Assembly (NCBI RefSeq): GCF_012927325.1
Contig: NZ_JABBGI010000013.1
Location: 62,001-126,000 of the forward strand
DNA length: 64,000 bases
From: Chryseobacterium antibioticum
Lineage (GTDB): Bacteria; Bacteroidota; Bacteroidia; Flavobacteriales; Weeksellaceae
Reading direction: 5' to 3'
Position numbers and translations under genes: made by a program. Position 1 is the first letter of the stretch. Each line of letters opens with the position of its first letter. Shown in pieces: positions 35,016-43,879 of this stretch. Below the pieces are notes generated by a model. It saw only the letters and a program-made list of their open reading frames with translations. It searched no databases and was not told the origin of the DNA.

Positions 35016-36576
35016 TAAAATTTTTAAGCACTCTCTTCAATTAAACTACAACGATTTTTTTATAATACTACTATTTCTCTTATTTGCAGTTTATAGTATT
35101 TTTTTTGGAATCGAGATGATGGATTCTGGATTCATCATCTCGTTATCTAAAAAAATAGAATGTGGGTTTGAGATTTATCGGGATTTTGATTATGTAAGAC
35201 CCCCAATTAGCATATATTTTTGGAATTTATTATTAAAGCCATTTTGGTATTTTCATGATTACGTTTTTTTAATAAGCAGAGTTCTTGTTTTTATACAATT
35301 CGTAATTATTTCTTATAATATTTTGAGCATTTTAAAATTAGATGCCCAATCTAGTTGGATTTATCTAACTATTATCACTGTCTTGTCTATTAACATCTTT
35401 CCACTAATGCCTTGGCACACTACGGACGGACTCTTTTTCTTAAGCTTTGCAATTAGATATTTATATTTCAGAAAGTTTATTTTATCACTTTTCTTTGCAT
35501 TATTGGCTTTTGGCATTAAACAATCCTTTCTCATTCCTTTCCTTATGCTGCTAGTTTATTGTGTTGTTCAATACAAAAAATTAAACTTTAGAGAAAACTA
35601 CTGGTATGTATTAGTCATTGCTATATTTTTTATATTTATCAATATTTATTTCAATGCCCTAGATTCTCTGTATTATTACAAATCATCATCTTCTGGACAG
35701 ATGTCAAATTTTTTTAAAACAGGATTTCAGCACTTTTGGAATGCATTTTTTATAAAAAGAAATTTATTGTTCCTAATTGTCGGTGGGGGTATTGTTGTAT
35801 TTTTAAAGAAAAAGAACATTCGTAATTTTATTAGAATTTATCTGTGTATTCTTCTTATTTATTGTTTTTGTCTTCCACCTATCTTTAATTTATATTACCA
35901 ATTGGTAAATAGTAATCAGCATCAATATTTTAATTTTGATTTATTTGATAATATTTTTGTTATATCAATTATTTACTGCATTGTAGAATTAAGATTTAAT
36001 TTTTTCACTGTTTTTCTAATGATTTGCATATGGAGTCTATCCATTTCTTGGGGATATAATTCGATTATCCTAGGTCTATCATTACTGACAATAGTATATA
36101 AAAATGAGGTAAAATACCTTTTTTCTAATAAAATAACAATTTCTGTTATTATTTTTATAATATTGTCATTAAGACTTACCAATACATATGGTGAGGAAAA
36201 TACATTCATTTCTGAAAGATTAAGCAGGATTACAAATACACCCATTATTTCAGGAATTTTTACTACTGTTGATAAAAATAATTATATAAACGAATCCAAA
36301 AGGATTGTTGAATTTTATAAAAACAGTATCTTTGTCAATTGTTTGGTCTTCGGATCTGCAATGTATGATGAGTTCCCTAATAGAGCGGTTTGGGAATATG
36401 ATGTTGAGTCTCCAAATTTAGATAAAGATATTGCTTTACTACAAAGAAATGATGTTGTTTATATAATCGATAAAACTAGAAAACACAACTCTTTCCATAA
36501 AAGTACTTTTTCGGAAGAAATCTTGTCCAAAAAAAAATTAATAAAAACCACTCGTTATTTTGAGATATATAAATAA
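35008..36576 (+). CDS. Membrane protein, probable GT-C glycosyltransferase
   Basis: A 522-residue, very hydrophobic protein with about ten membrane segments and a soluble C-terminal region of about 130 residues. The first extracytoplasmic loop has YRDFDYVRPPISIYFW, resembling the acidic loop of PMT/ArnT-like GT-C transferases, so it may add a side-branch sugar from a lipid-linked donor or act on the acceptor lipid. It is more AT-rich than its neighbours. It overlaps the WbpE-like gene by 8 bases and so is translated with it. The function is tentative; a Wzy-like role is a weaker option. Confidence 0.6.
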   Translation: MFNKIFKHSLQLNYNDFFIILLFLLFAVYSIFFGIEMMDSGFIISLSKKIECGFEIYRDFDYVRPPISIYFWNLLLKPFWYFHDYVFLISRVLVFIQFVIISYNILSILKLDAQSSWIYLTIITVLSINIFPLMPWHTTDGLFFLSFAIRYLYFRKFILSLFFALLAFGIKQSFLIPFLMLLVYCVVQYKKLNFRENYWYVLVIAIFFIFINIYFNALDSLYYYKSSSSGQMSNFFKTGFQHFWNAFFIKRNLLFLIVGGGIVVFLKKKNIRNFIRIYLCILLIYCFCLPPIFNLYYQLVNSNQHQYFNFDLFDNIFVISIIYCIVELRFNFFTVFLMICIWSLSISWGYNSIILGLSLLTIVYKNEVKYLFSNKITISVIIFIILSLRLTNTYGEENTFISERLSRITNTPIISGIFTTVDKNNYINESKRIVEFYKNSIFVNCLVFGSAMYDEFPNRAVWEYDVESPNLDKDIALLQRNDVVYIIDKTRKHNSFHKSTFSEEILSKKKLIKTTRYFEIYK

Positions 36577-36581
36577 GTAAT

Positions 36582-37151
36582 ATGGATTATTTTGCACACG
36601 AAACAGCTGTCATAGATGAAGGCTGTGAAATAGGAGAAGGAACCAAAATTTGGCATTTTTCACACATTATGTCAGGTTGTGTCTTAGGAGAAAAATGTAA
36701 TATTGGGCAAAATGTGGTCGTTTCACCGAAAGTTATTTTGGGAAAAAATGTAAAAGTTCAGAACAATGTGTCGATCTACGAAGGTGTTATCTGTGATGAT
36801 GATGTTTTTCTGGGACCTTCAATGGTTTTCACCAATGTGATCAACCCACGGAGTGCTGTAAACAGAAAGAATGAATACCTCAAAACACATGTAGGAAAAG
36901 GAGCATCTATTGGTGCTAATGCAACCATTGTATGCGGATACAATATAGGACAGTATGCATTCATTGGTGCCGGGGCTGTGGTGACGAAAGAAGTTCCCGA
37001 TTATGCTTTGGTAGTAGGAAATCCGGCAAGACAGTTAGGATGGATGAGCGAATACGGACATCGTCTTGAATTTGATGCGGAAGGAATTGCTATATGCGAA
37101 GAAAGCGGAGAAAAATATAAAATTGAAAGTAATAAAGTTTCGAAAATTTAA
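36582..37151 (+). CDS. UDP-3-amino-uronate N-acetyltransferase (WbpD/WlbB-like)
   Basis: A 189-residue left-handed beta-helix acetyltransferase. Hexapeptide repeats run from IDEGCEIGEGTKIWHFSHI through IGQNVVVSPKVILGKNVKVQNNVSI to GKGASIGANATIVCGYNIGQY, followed by VVGNPARQLGWMSEYG. This is the WbpD/WlbB pattern. It acetylates the 3-amino group to give UDP-2,3-diacetamido-2,3-dideoxy-glucuronate. It lies between the putative GT-C gene and the WbpB-like gene, spaced by 5 and 11 bases. Confidence 0.88.
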   Translation: MDYFAHETAVIDEGCEIGEGTKIWHFSHIMSGCVLGEKCNIGQNVVVSPKVILGKNVKVQNNVSIYEGVICDDDVFLGPSMVFTNVINPRSAVNRKNEYLKTHVGKGASIGANATIVCGYNIGQYAFIGAGAVVTKEVPDYALVVGNPARQLGWMSEYGHRLEFDAEGIAICEESGEKYKIESNKVSKI

Positions 37152-37162
37152 ATAAAAAACAA

Positions 37163-38188
37163 ATGTCTGAAAAAATAAAATTTGCAGTTGTCGGTTGTGG
37201 GCATATTGGAAAAAGACACGCTGAAATGGTGTCAAGAAATCCTGAGTGTGAACTAGTCGCTTTAATAGACATAAAAGATAAATCACTTTTAGGAATTGAA
37301 GCTCATGATGTCCCTTTTTTTGCGTCATTAGATGATTTTTTAAATTCTGGAATTGAAGTAGATGTAGTCAATATTGCTTCTCCAAACGGATTTCATTTTG
37401 AGCAGGCCTATAAGGTAATAGACTCAGGAAAACATGTAGTGGTAGAAAAGCCAATGGCTCTTAATAAACAACATGCAGAAAAGCTTATTTTTCAGGCGTT
37501 ACACAAACATAAGCAGGTTTTTGCTGTAATGCAGAACCGTTATTCACCTCCATCAGCATGGGTAAAGGAAATGGTAGAAAGCGGTAAGCTAGGTGAAATT
37601 TATATGGTCCAGCTAAATTGTTACTGGAACCGTGACGATAGGTATTATAAGCCTGAATCCTGGCATGGAAAACTAGAATCTGATGGAGGTACTTTGTTTA
37701 CACAGTTCTCTCACTTTATAGATATTATGTATTGGTTATTTGGAGATATTACAAATATTCAAGCAAAATTTGCAGATTTTAATCATAAAAAACTTACAGA
37801 TTTTGAAGATTCAGGTTTTGTGAGTTTTGATTTTGTGAATGGAGGGATGGGATCGTTAAATTATTCAACCTCTGTTTGGAACCAAAACCTTGAAAGTTCT
37901 ATGACAATCATTGCAGAAAATGGAGCTGTGAAAATTGGAGGGCAGTATATGGATAAGGTAGAAGTTTGTAACGTAAAAGATTATATAATGCCAGAACTTC
38001 CGCCAACAAACCCAGGTAATGATTATGGAGCTTATAAAGGTTCTGCAGCTAATCATCATTACATTATTGAAAATGTAGTGGATGTAATAAAAGGAAGAAA
38101 TTCTATTACGACTAATGCTTTAGAAGGTTTGAAAGTGGTGGATATTATTGAAAAAGTGTACGCATTGAAAAATACTCCCAAAGGTTAA
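37163..38188 (+). CDS. UDP-GlcNAcA 3-dehydrogenase (WbpB/WlbA-like)
   Basis: A 341-residue Gfo/Idh/MocA oxidoreductase. The NAD motif VVGCGHIGKRHAE is at 9-21, and the catalytic HVVVEKPMAL gives Lys96. QNRYSPPSAWVKEMVESGKLGEIYMV and TQFSHFIDIMYWLFG follow as in WlbA/WbpB. It oxidises C3 of UDP-GlcNAcA. In studied members the bound NADH is reoxidised by 2-oxoglutarate, releasing 2-hydroxyglutarate, which makes the nearby LhgO homologue meaningful. It is followed after 3 bases by wzx. Confidence 0.88.
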   Translation: MSEKIKFAVVGCGHIGKRHAEMVSRNPECELVALIDIKDKSLLGIEAHDVPFFASLDDFLNSGIEVDVVNIASPNGFHFEQAYKVIDSGKHVVVEKPMALNKQHAEKLIFQALHKHKQVFAVMQNRYSPPSAWVKEMVESGKLGEIYMVQLNCYWNRDDRYYKPESWHGKLESDGGTLFTQFSHFIDIMYWLFGDITNIQAKFADFNHKKLTDFEDSGFVSFDFVNGGMGSLNYSTSVWNQNLESSMTIIAENGAVKIGGQYMDKVEVCNVKDYIMPELPPTNPGNDYGAYKGSAANHHYIIENVVDVIKGRNSITTNALEGLKVVDIIEKVYALKNTPKG

Positions 38189-38191
38189 GTT

Positions 38192-39421
38192 TTGAGAGAC
38201 AAATTTAAAAATATAATTAATTCATCTAGCATCAGAAATTCTTTTTTGCTAATGATTGGAACAGGGATTAGTCAATTTATTCCTGTTCTTTTCAGTCCTT
38301 TATTGACGAGAATCTATTCTCCCTCCAACTTTGGAGACCTGGCAATTTTCATGGCCTTTTCTCTTATTATTGGTATGGGTGCCTCCGGCATGTATGAATA
38401 TGCTATTGTTTTACCGGAAAATGATGAAGATGCACAAAATATTATAAAATTAATATCAGTACTATCTTTGTCAATTAGTCTGTTAACAGGGATTGTTTTT
38501 TATATTGTAAGTTGGTTTATAGAATTGGATTTTTTTTATTTTCTTTTGCCATTTTCGATATTTTTTACAGTTTGCTATAATGTTATATCCTATTGGTATA
38601 ATAGGATGAAAAAGTACAAAACTTTAAACCTTATTAGAATCTTTCAATCTGTTCTAATTATCGGTGGAAGCTTTATTTTTTGTAATATCAAAAATGGATT
38701 GATCTATGGATATGTACTGGGAGGTCTATTTTGTTTTATTATATATGTATTTAATTTTTTTAAACACCTCCGCCAGATAAATTTTCAAAAAATAAAAAGT
38801 CTGGCTTTTGAATATAAAAAATTTCCTACTTTGATTTTGCCTTCCTCTTTAATGAATACAGTAAGCAGCTATGCACCTGTTTTTTTTATAAAAAGGTTTT
38901 ATACATCAGCACAGTTGGGGTCTTTTTCTATGTCGAATAGAGTGCTTACTGCTCCGATATCTGTAATAAGCACTGCAATAGGACAAGTTTATTTTAAAAA
39001 TTTATCCGATTATTATAATGAGAAAAAATATGATTTAATAAAGAAAACATTTTTACAAAGTACTTATGTACTCTGTATAATATCTGTTTTTATTTTTTTG
39101 CCTTTGTTCTTTTTTGGAGAAGACTTGGCTATAATCGTTTTTGGAAAAGCATGGAAGGAAGCAGGAGAATTTATTGAGATCATTGCTCTGGCATCTATGA
39201 TGAAATTTATTGTATCTCCCTTGAGCACCATTCTAATTGTAAAGAAAGAACTAAATAAAGTAGCAAGATGGCAGACCATTTATTTCTTTACTTCAATGAC
39301 GATTTTTATTATAGGTTGTTTTTTTTCAATAAAAACACTATTGTGGATTTATGTGATTCATGAAACAATATTGTATGCAATATATTATTACATCATGAAG
39401 AGTGTAATAAATAAAAACTAA
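38192..39421 (+). CDS. wzx: Lipid-linked repeat-unit flippase (Wzx-like)
   Basis: A 409-residue membrane protein with about 12 hydrophobic segments. The N-terminal SFLLMIGTGISQFIPVLFSPL followed by TRIYSPSNFGDLAIF is characteristic of polysaccharide flippases. It starts at TTG three bases after the WbpB-like stop. It moves undecaprenyl-diphosphate-linked repeat units across the inner membrane for polymerisation by a Wzy-like protein. It is AT-rich, as is usual for wzx. Confidence 0.88.
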   Translation: MRDKFKNIINSSSIRNSFLLMIGTGISQFIPVLFSPLLTRIYSPSNFGDLAIFMAFSLIIGMGASGMYEYAIVLPENDEDAQNIIKLISVLSLSISLLTGIVFYIVSWFIELDFFYFLLPFSIFFTVCYNVISYWYNRMKKYKTLNLIRIFQSVLIIGGSFIFCNIKNGLIYGYVLGGLFCFIIYVFNFFKHLRQINFQKIKSLAFEYKKFPTLILPSSLMNTVSSYAPVFFIKRFYTSAQLGSFSMSNRVLTAPISVISTAIGQVYFKNLSDYYNEKKYDLIKKTFLQSTYVLCIISVFIFLPLFFFGEDLAIIVFGKAWKEAGEFIEIIALASMMKFIVSPLSTILIVKKELNKVARWQTIYFFTSMTIFIIGCFFSIKTLLWIYVIHETILYAIYYYIMKSVINKN

Positions 39422-39428
39422 AACATTT

Positions 39429-40607
39429 ATGCACAGTACTGAAATCAATATAAAAAAAATAAAAAAAATATTCGCAATTGGTTATTGTGTGATTTTTTTG
39501 ACTTTTTATTGTATTATTCCTGTTTTTTTTATGGGGGACTCAGTTGATGAAAATATTAGCGATACTTTAGCTGCTATTACACTTTTATCATTAGTTGGAT
39601 TTCTAATTTCTTTTAACCTAGATTTTTTTCCAAACTATACGAAGAAATATTTAGTTATTAATGGTGATACTTTTAGTAAATACGTATTTGGAGCTTATGT
39701 ATTGGTTGTATTACTCATTATGGTTACAGCTGGTGAATTGCCTATACTTGCATCATTACGAGGTGCTAGTCAAGAAGATCTTTTTGGCTTAAGGGAAGGC
39801 TTTTTGAAGGAGAGAAAGGGATTTGAAATTATTTTTGGATATTTAATTACCATTATTGATAGTACTTTTTTCCCTTTTGTTATTGTTAGAGCTTTTTTTT
39901 ATAAAAGTAAATCTAGATATCTCTATCTGTTAGCATTTGTCTTATATTCCATTTCATTTTTGGAGAAAGGCTATTTTTTAAAAATTGCTATTCCGATTTT
40001 CATCTTTTTCTATTACAAATCAAAGAACAAAAAAACTTACTTATTGATAAGCGGAGGTTTTATTTTAGCCTTGATAACTTTGATGTTTGTTCTTTCAAAA
40101 TTTGATGCCATTGCAGTAAGTCGTGATGAGCCATTTTTTAGTATATATCATATACCTAATACTATTTTTGAAGCTATTGTCTGGAGAATGGTTGCCGTTC
40201 CGGTTATTACTGCTTATCAGGGATTGGAATTATTTTTTTCCAGTCAGTTTAATGGAGAATATTTATATGGAGCAACCAGTAGCTTGCTTTCATCTATATT
40301 GGGGCTGGAGCGTGTAAATTTTGAACGAGCTCTGTATCAAAGCCAGTTTGGAGGAAGTGAAACAGGAAATGCAAACCAGTTTTATTTAATAGAAGCTTTT
40401 ATCAATTATGGATTTATTGGTGTTTTTCTTTTTTCTTTTTTATTAGGCAAAATTGTTAAGGATATGATCAATACCAAGAACATAGTTGTAATATGTATTA
40501 TTCCACTGCTATTTTATAATCTGTTTAGCTCCGGATTAATAGGAAATCTATTAAGTAATGGATATTTATTATTCTATTTAATGGTAAAGTACATAAGATT
40601 TAAATAA
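39429..40607 (+). CDS. wzy: Candidate O-antigen/capsule polymerase (Wzy-like)
   Basis: A 392-residue protein with about ten membrane segments and a large loop around residues 240-310. That loop contains GEYLYGATSSLLSSILG, and GSETGNANQFYLIEAFINYGFIGVF follows, a pattern seen in oligosaccharide-repeat polymerases. It sits directly after wzx (7 bases). Wzy proteins share little sequence, so the call relies on topology and position. A second polymerase/ligase-like gene lies at 52098. Confidence 0.72.
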   Translation: MHSTEINIKKIKKIFAIGYCVIFLTFYCIIPVFFMGDSVDENISDTLAAITLLSLVGFLISFNLDFFPNYTKKYLVINGDTFSKYVFGAYVLVVLLIMVTAGELPILASLRGASQEDLFGLREGFLKERKGFEIIFGYLITIIDSTFFPFVIVRAFFYKSKSRYLYLLAFVLYSISFLEKGYFLKIAIPIFIFFYYKSKNKKTYLLISGGFILALITLMFVLSKFDAIAVSRDEPFFSIYHIPNTIFEAIVWRMVAVPVITAYQGLELFFSSQFNGEYLYGATSSLLSSILGLERVNFERALYQSQFGGSETGNANQFYLIEAFINYGFIGVFLFSFLLGKIVKDMINTKNIVVICIIPLLFYNLFSSGLIGNLLSNGYLLFYLMVKYIRFK

Positions 40608-40624
40608 TTCTATAAAAATCACAA

Positions 40625-42007
40625 ATGGCAAAAATCTTATTAATATTATCTATTTTATTATCTGTAGAAAACATTTTCATTAAAGGCTATGAAGATGATA
40701 CTAAGTATTTACAAACCTTACTTGATGGAAAAAGTGTAGTTGAATTTCCACTTAATAAAACCTTTAAAATTAAGGGAACTTTATATTTAAGAGATGGGCA
40801 TAAATTAATAGGAAACCATATTACGATTATACAAACTCTAGCTGGGAAACCAATTTTTGATTGTGTAGGTAAGAAAAATATATCGATTTCTGGATTCAAT
40901 TTGAGAGGATATGGAAATGATTATTCCCCAACCTCTTCCTCGTTGTCCGTTGGTATATATTGTTTTGGAGCCGAAAACATGATTATAAAAGAAAATAATT
41001 TTTATAACTTTTCTTATTCACCTGTTTCAGGACTAAGAAAAGTGAAAAATATATTATTTGAAAATAATTACTGTGAAGGTATTGGCTTAAATGACCCTAA
41101 ATATTATCAAAAAGATGTCACTGGAATTACACTGGGTGGAGATGGTATTCGTATTATAAACAACAAGATTACGAATAGCTCACAGGGTATTATGATTGCT
41201 GAGGGAAGTAATAATATAGTTATAAAAGAAAATCAAATCTATAATTTGCCATTAGAGCATGGAATTTATGTAGATGCCTCATGTTCAGATATTATTATTG
41301 AAAATAATAAAATTACAAATGTTAAAGGTTCAGGTATAAAAATACAAAACAGAAACAAGAAAATTCCTGGAATTAGTAAAAATATATTAGTAAAAAACAA
41401 TACTATTTCTGATACAGGAATAGGAGATGGTATACTTATCAATAACTCTGAAGGAAACGAAGTTTATGCAGAAGAAGTACTTATTACCGGCAATATTTTA
41501 AAAAACATTGGACAGGATGGAATTAATATTAGGTATTCAAAAGTAGCTAAGGTTTCTGAAAACCAGATTTTGAATGCGAAGAGATCCGGTATTTATCTGA
41601 AAGAAAATTATGATTTAACGGTATATAAAAATACCGTCCAGGATATACAGCAAAATGGAATTTTTGATGAAGGATCCGGCAGTAATATAAATATAGATAG
41701 TAATGTCATAACAAATGTAGGTTTAGAAGGGAATGATAAAAATGGTCTTAGTTCAGGTATTTTTGTACAGGGAGGAAGCAATAGGGAAATAGTAAACAAT
41801 TATATAAAAGGTGATCCTAAGTACACCCAGTATTCTTTATATATTCCCGATGGAGATCAGAAAACAATCAGTATTAAAAATAATAAATTTATCGGAGCCA
41901 GAGATTTTGGAGCGAGATTTTCTGATAAGAAAGTCAAATTTAAAGAGTTTACAGGGAATCAGTTTGGTTCTAAGTTGAGTGGCTCGAAAACCTTTAATCA
42001 ACCTTAA
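40625..42007 (+). CDS. Right-handed beta-helix repeat protein
   Basis: A 460-residue protein. The first 18 or so residues are hydrophobic (MAKILLILSILLSVENIF) and may be a signal. DDTKYLQTLLDG and FPLNKTFKIKGTLYLRDGHKLIG resemble the start of pectate-lyase-superfamily proteins. From about residue 90 onward there are repeated Asn-rich rungs (NIVIKENQIYN, DIIIENNKITN, NILVKNNTISD, VLITGNILKN) typical of parallel beta-helices. Such folds serve as polysaccharide lyases, epimerases or tailspike depolymerases. A role in trimming or modifying the polymer is inferred from the location only; I see no identified catalytic residues. Confidence 0.78.
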   Translation: MAKILLILSILLSVENIFIKGYEDDTKYLQTLLDGKSVVEFPLNKTFKIKGTLYLRDGHKLIGNHITIIQTLAGKPIFDCVGKKNISISGFNLRGYGNDYSPTSSSLSVGIYCFGAENMIIKENNFYNFSYSPVSGLRKVKNILFENNYCEGIGLNDPKYYQKDVTGITLGGDGIRIINNKITNSSQGIMIAEGSNNIVIKENQIYNLPLEHGIYVDASCSDIIIENNKITNVKGSGIKIQNRNKKIPGISKNILVKNNTISDTGIGDGILINNSEGNEVYAEEVLITGNILKNIGQDGINIRYSKVAKVSENQILNAKRSGIYLKENYDLTVYKNTVQDIQQNGIFDEGSGSNINIDSNVITNVGLEGNDKNGLSSGIFVQGGSNREIVNNYIKGDPKYTQYSLYIPDGDQKTISIKNNKFIGARDFGARFSDKKVKFKEFTGNQFGSKLSGSKTFNQP

Positions 42008-42154
42008 AATAATAGTGAAAAAAGATTAGGATATTTAAAAATGATATGAATTTTAAAAACTTCACAGATAGGTTAGGAAATATTAATTTTCTTTAATAGG
42101 TTCTTATGTGACAGTGAAAAAAATTCTAGGGAGATTCTATAAAGTAATCTGAAA

Positions 42155-42221
42155 TTTAACATGCCTACCTAAACTGTATTTATCGAGTAAAGCTTAGGAA
42201 GGCTGATGCCAAAATGTTAAA
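42155..42221 (+). promoter_or_regulatory. Nested hairpin, candidate structured 5' leader
   Basis: TTTAACAT (42155-42162) pairs perfectly with ATGTTAAA (42214-42221). Inside it GCCTACCTAA (42163-42172) pairs with TTAGGAAGGC (42194-42203) with one mismatch. A 21-base loop lies within and a 10-base bulge (TGATGCCAAA) on the right side. It ends 19 bases before the ATG of the T9SS gene. It does not match a riboswitch class that I know. Confidence 0.45.
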
Positions 42222-42240
42222 CTAATTCAACTGATTAATT

Positions 42241-43803
42241 ATGAAAACAAAAAACTTTATTTTTTTATTAGGAATTCTGTTTTATACGAATTTATTTTCA
42301 CAAACTGTAAGTGTAGACAACACTTATGGTGTTAATGGAAGATTAGAATACCCATTGGTTCAAAATAACGGAACCTATGAAAGCGAGAGCATTTATCAAA
42401 CACAGCTTGCTCCGTATTTAGCTGTTAATAACACAGATTTTTCAGGTAGAGTCCTGGATAAAAACGTTGATAACGATGTGATAGGTTCTAATTTTAAAAT
42501 AAAAAAATATGATGCAGAAGGAAAGCTGGAATTAACATATGGAAACAACGGTTATTCTGTAGCTACTTGTGACTGGTCTCTTAATGCTAATATTAGGAGT
42601 AAAACGCTATATAGCAATCACAATGGTGAAAACATTGTTGCTGGTCTAAATTATCCCAATAATCTTGATTCATATAGATTAGGTAAATTTTCATTGGATG
42701 GAAATACCTTCACTAGTCTTGGATATGCCAGTTTTTTAGGGCAATCCACATTTCAAGTTTTAGATATTAAAGTTCTTGCTGATAATTCTGTATTCATGTA
42801 TTTAGGATTCCAGGATTTTAAATTTGGAATAGTCAAATTTAATTCTCAGGGCGTATTGGATACTTCATTTAATGGAAGTGGAATGAAAGTATATACTCAA
42901 AACAGACCAGGTGATTATACGTCCAGCGTAACAACTGATGGCAATAATAATTTTTATTTTACAACCTCCAATTATAATAAAGACGAAAGAATACATGATA
43001 TTTTTATCAGAAAAATCAATGCAGATGGGTCGATAGATACTTCTTTTGGGACGAATGGAATATCGGTGCAGGCACCCGAGCCTAATAAAGGATTTACTCC
43101 TAAAAGCATTGGAATAACACAAGATAATAAAATTCTTGTGTTGGTAAAAGCGTACGGTCCGGCGAGGAATTTATTAATGAGATTGAATAGCAATGGTAGC
43201 TTAGATACCAGTTTTGGACAAAATGGATATAAAACCCTTACAGGTATTGAATACTTCAATAGTAGAAGTATGAAGATCATTAATAATAAAATTTATTTAG
43301 TTGGGGACAATAATAAAAATGGCACTTCTAATTATATGCCTATGATCGCTAAGTTGGATATCAATGGGAATTTGGATAGCTCCCTGAATGGTACCGGAAT
43401 ATTAACGCAAACAATCTATAGCAATTACGATGCAAATCTTAAAGATATTATGGTGCAGCCTATCACAAATAAACTCCTTGTTTTTGGTGAATCAAATACC
43501 CCAGGTGGAAAGCTTGCCAGATTTGTTTTTAGAGTAATAGATCAGGAATTTTTAGGGGTTGATGATAAGGTCAATAAAAAAGAAATTTTGAATATTTACC
43601 CAAATCCGGTAAAAGACGCTATCAGTTTTAATGAAAATACACTTGTTAAAACAAATGAAGTATATGGTATATATGATTTAACAGGTAAAGACGTGTTAAA
43701 GGGCAAGTTAGATGAATCTATGAAAATTAATGTTTCATACTTACAGAAAGGAGTTTATATCTTGAGAATTCAACAAGAGACCATTAAATTTATAAAAAAT
43801 TAA
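42241..43803 (+). CDS. T9SS substrate with delta-60 repeats
   Basis: A 520-residue secreted protein. The signal peptide ends at NLFSQ (about residue 21). The body carries repeats of the delta-60 type, with LDTSFNGSGMKV, SIDTSFGTNGIS, SLDTSFGQNGYK and LDSSLNGTGIL about 55-65 residues apart, likely forming a beta-propeller. The last 75 residues are a type A T9SS sorting domain (ILNIYPNPVKDAIS, GIYDLTGKDVL, GVYILRIQQE). It is the only T9SS substrate gene within the polysaccharide region. No enzyme function can be given. Confidence 0.85.
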   Translation: MKTKNFIFLLGILFYTNLFSQTVSVDNTYGVNGRLEYPLVQNNGTYESESIYQTQLAPYLAVNNTDFSGRVLDKNVDNDVIGSNFKIKKYDAEGKLELTYGNNGYSVATCDWSLNANIRSKTLYSNHNGENIVAGLNYPNNLDSYRLGKFSLDGNTFTSLGYASFLGQSTFQVLDIKVLADNSVFMYLGFQDFKFGIVKFNSQGVLDTSFNGSGMKVYTQNRPGDYTSSVTTDGNNNFYFTTSNYNKDERIHDIFIRKINADGSIDTSFGTNGISVQAPEPNKGFTPKSIGITQDNKILVLVKAYGPARNLLMRLNSNGSLDTSFGQNGYKTLTGIEYFNSRSMKIINNKIYLVGDNNKNGTSNYMPMIAKLDINGNLDSSLNGTGILTQTIYSNYDANLKDIMVQPITNKLLVFGESNTPGGKLARFVFRVIDQEFLGVDDKVNKKEILNIYPNPVKDAISFNENTLVKTNEVYGIYDLTGKDVLKGKLDESMKINVSYLQKGVYILRIQQETIKFIKN

Positions 43804-43879
43804 TTCATTTTAAATTTTATTATATTTCTAAATTAAGAGGGGTCAAAAATTTTTAAACAACGTTAAATAAATATTTAAA

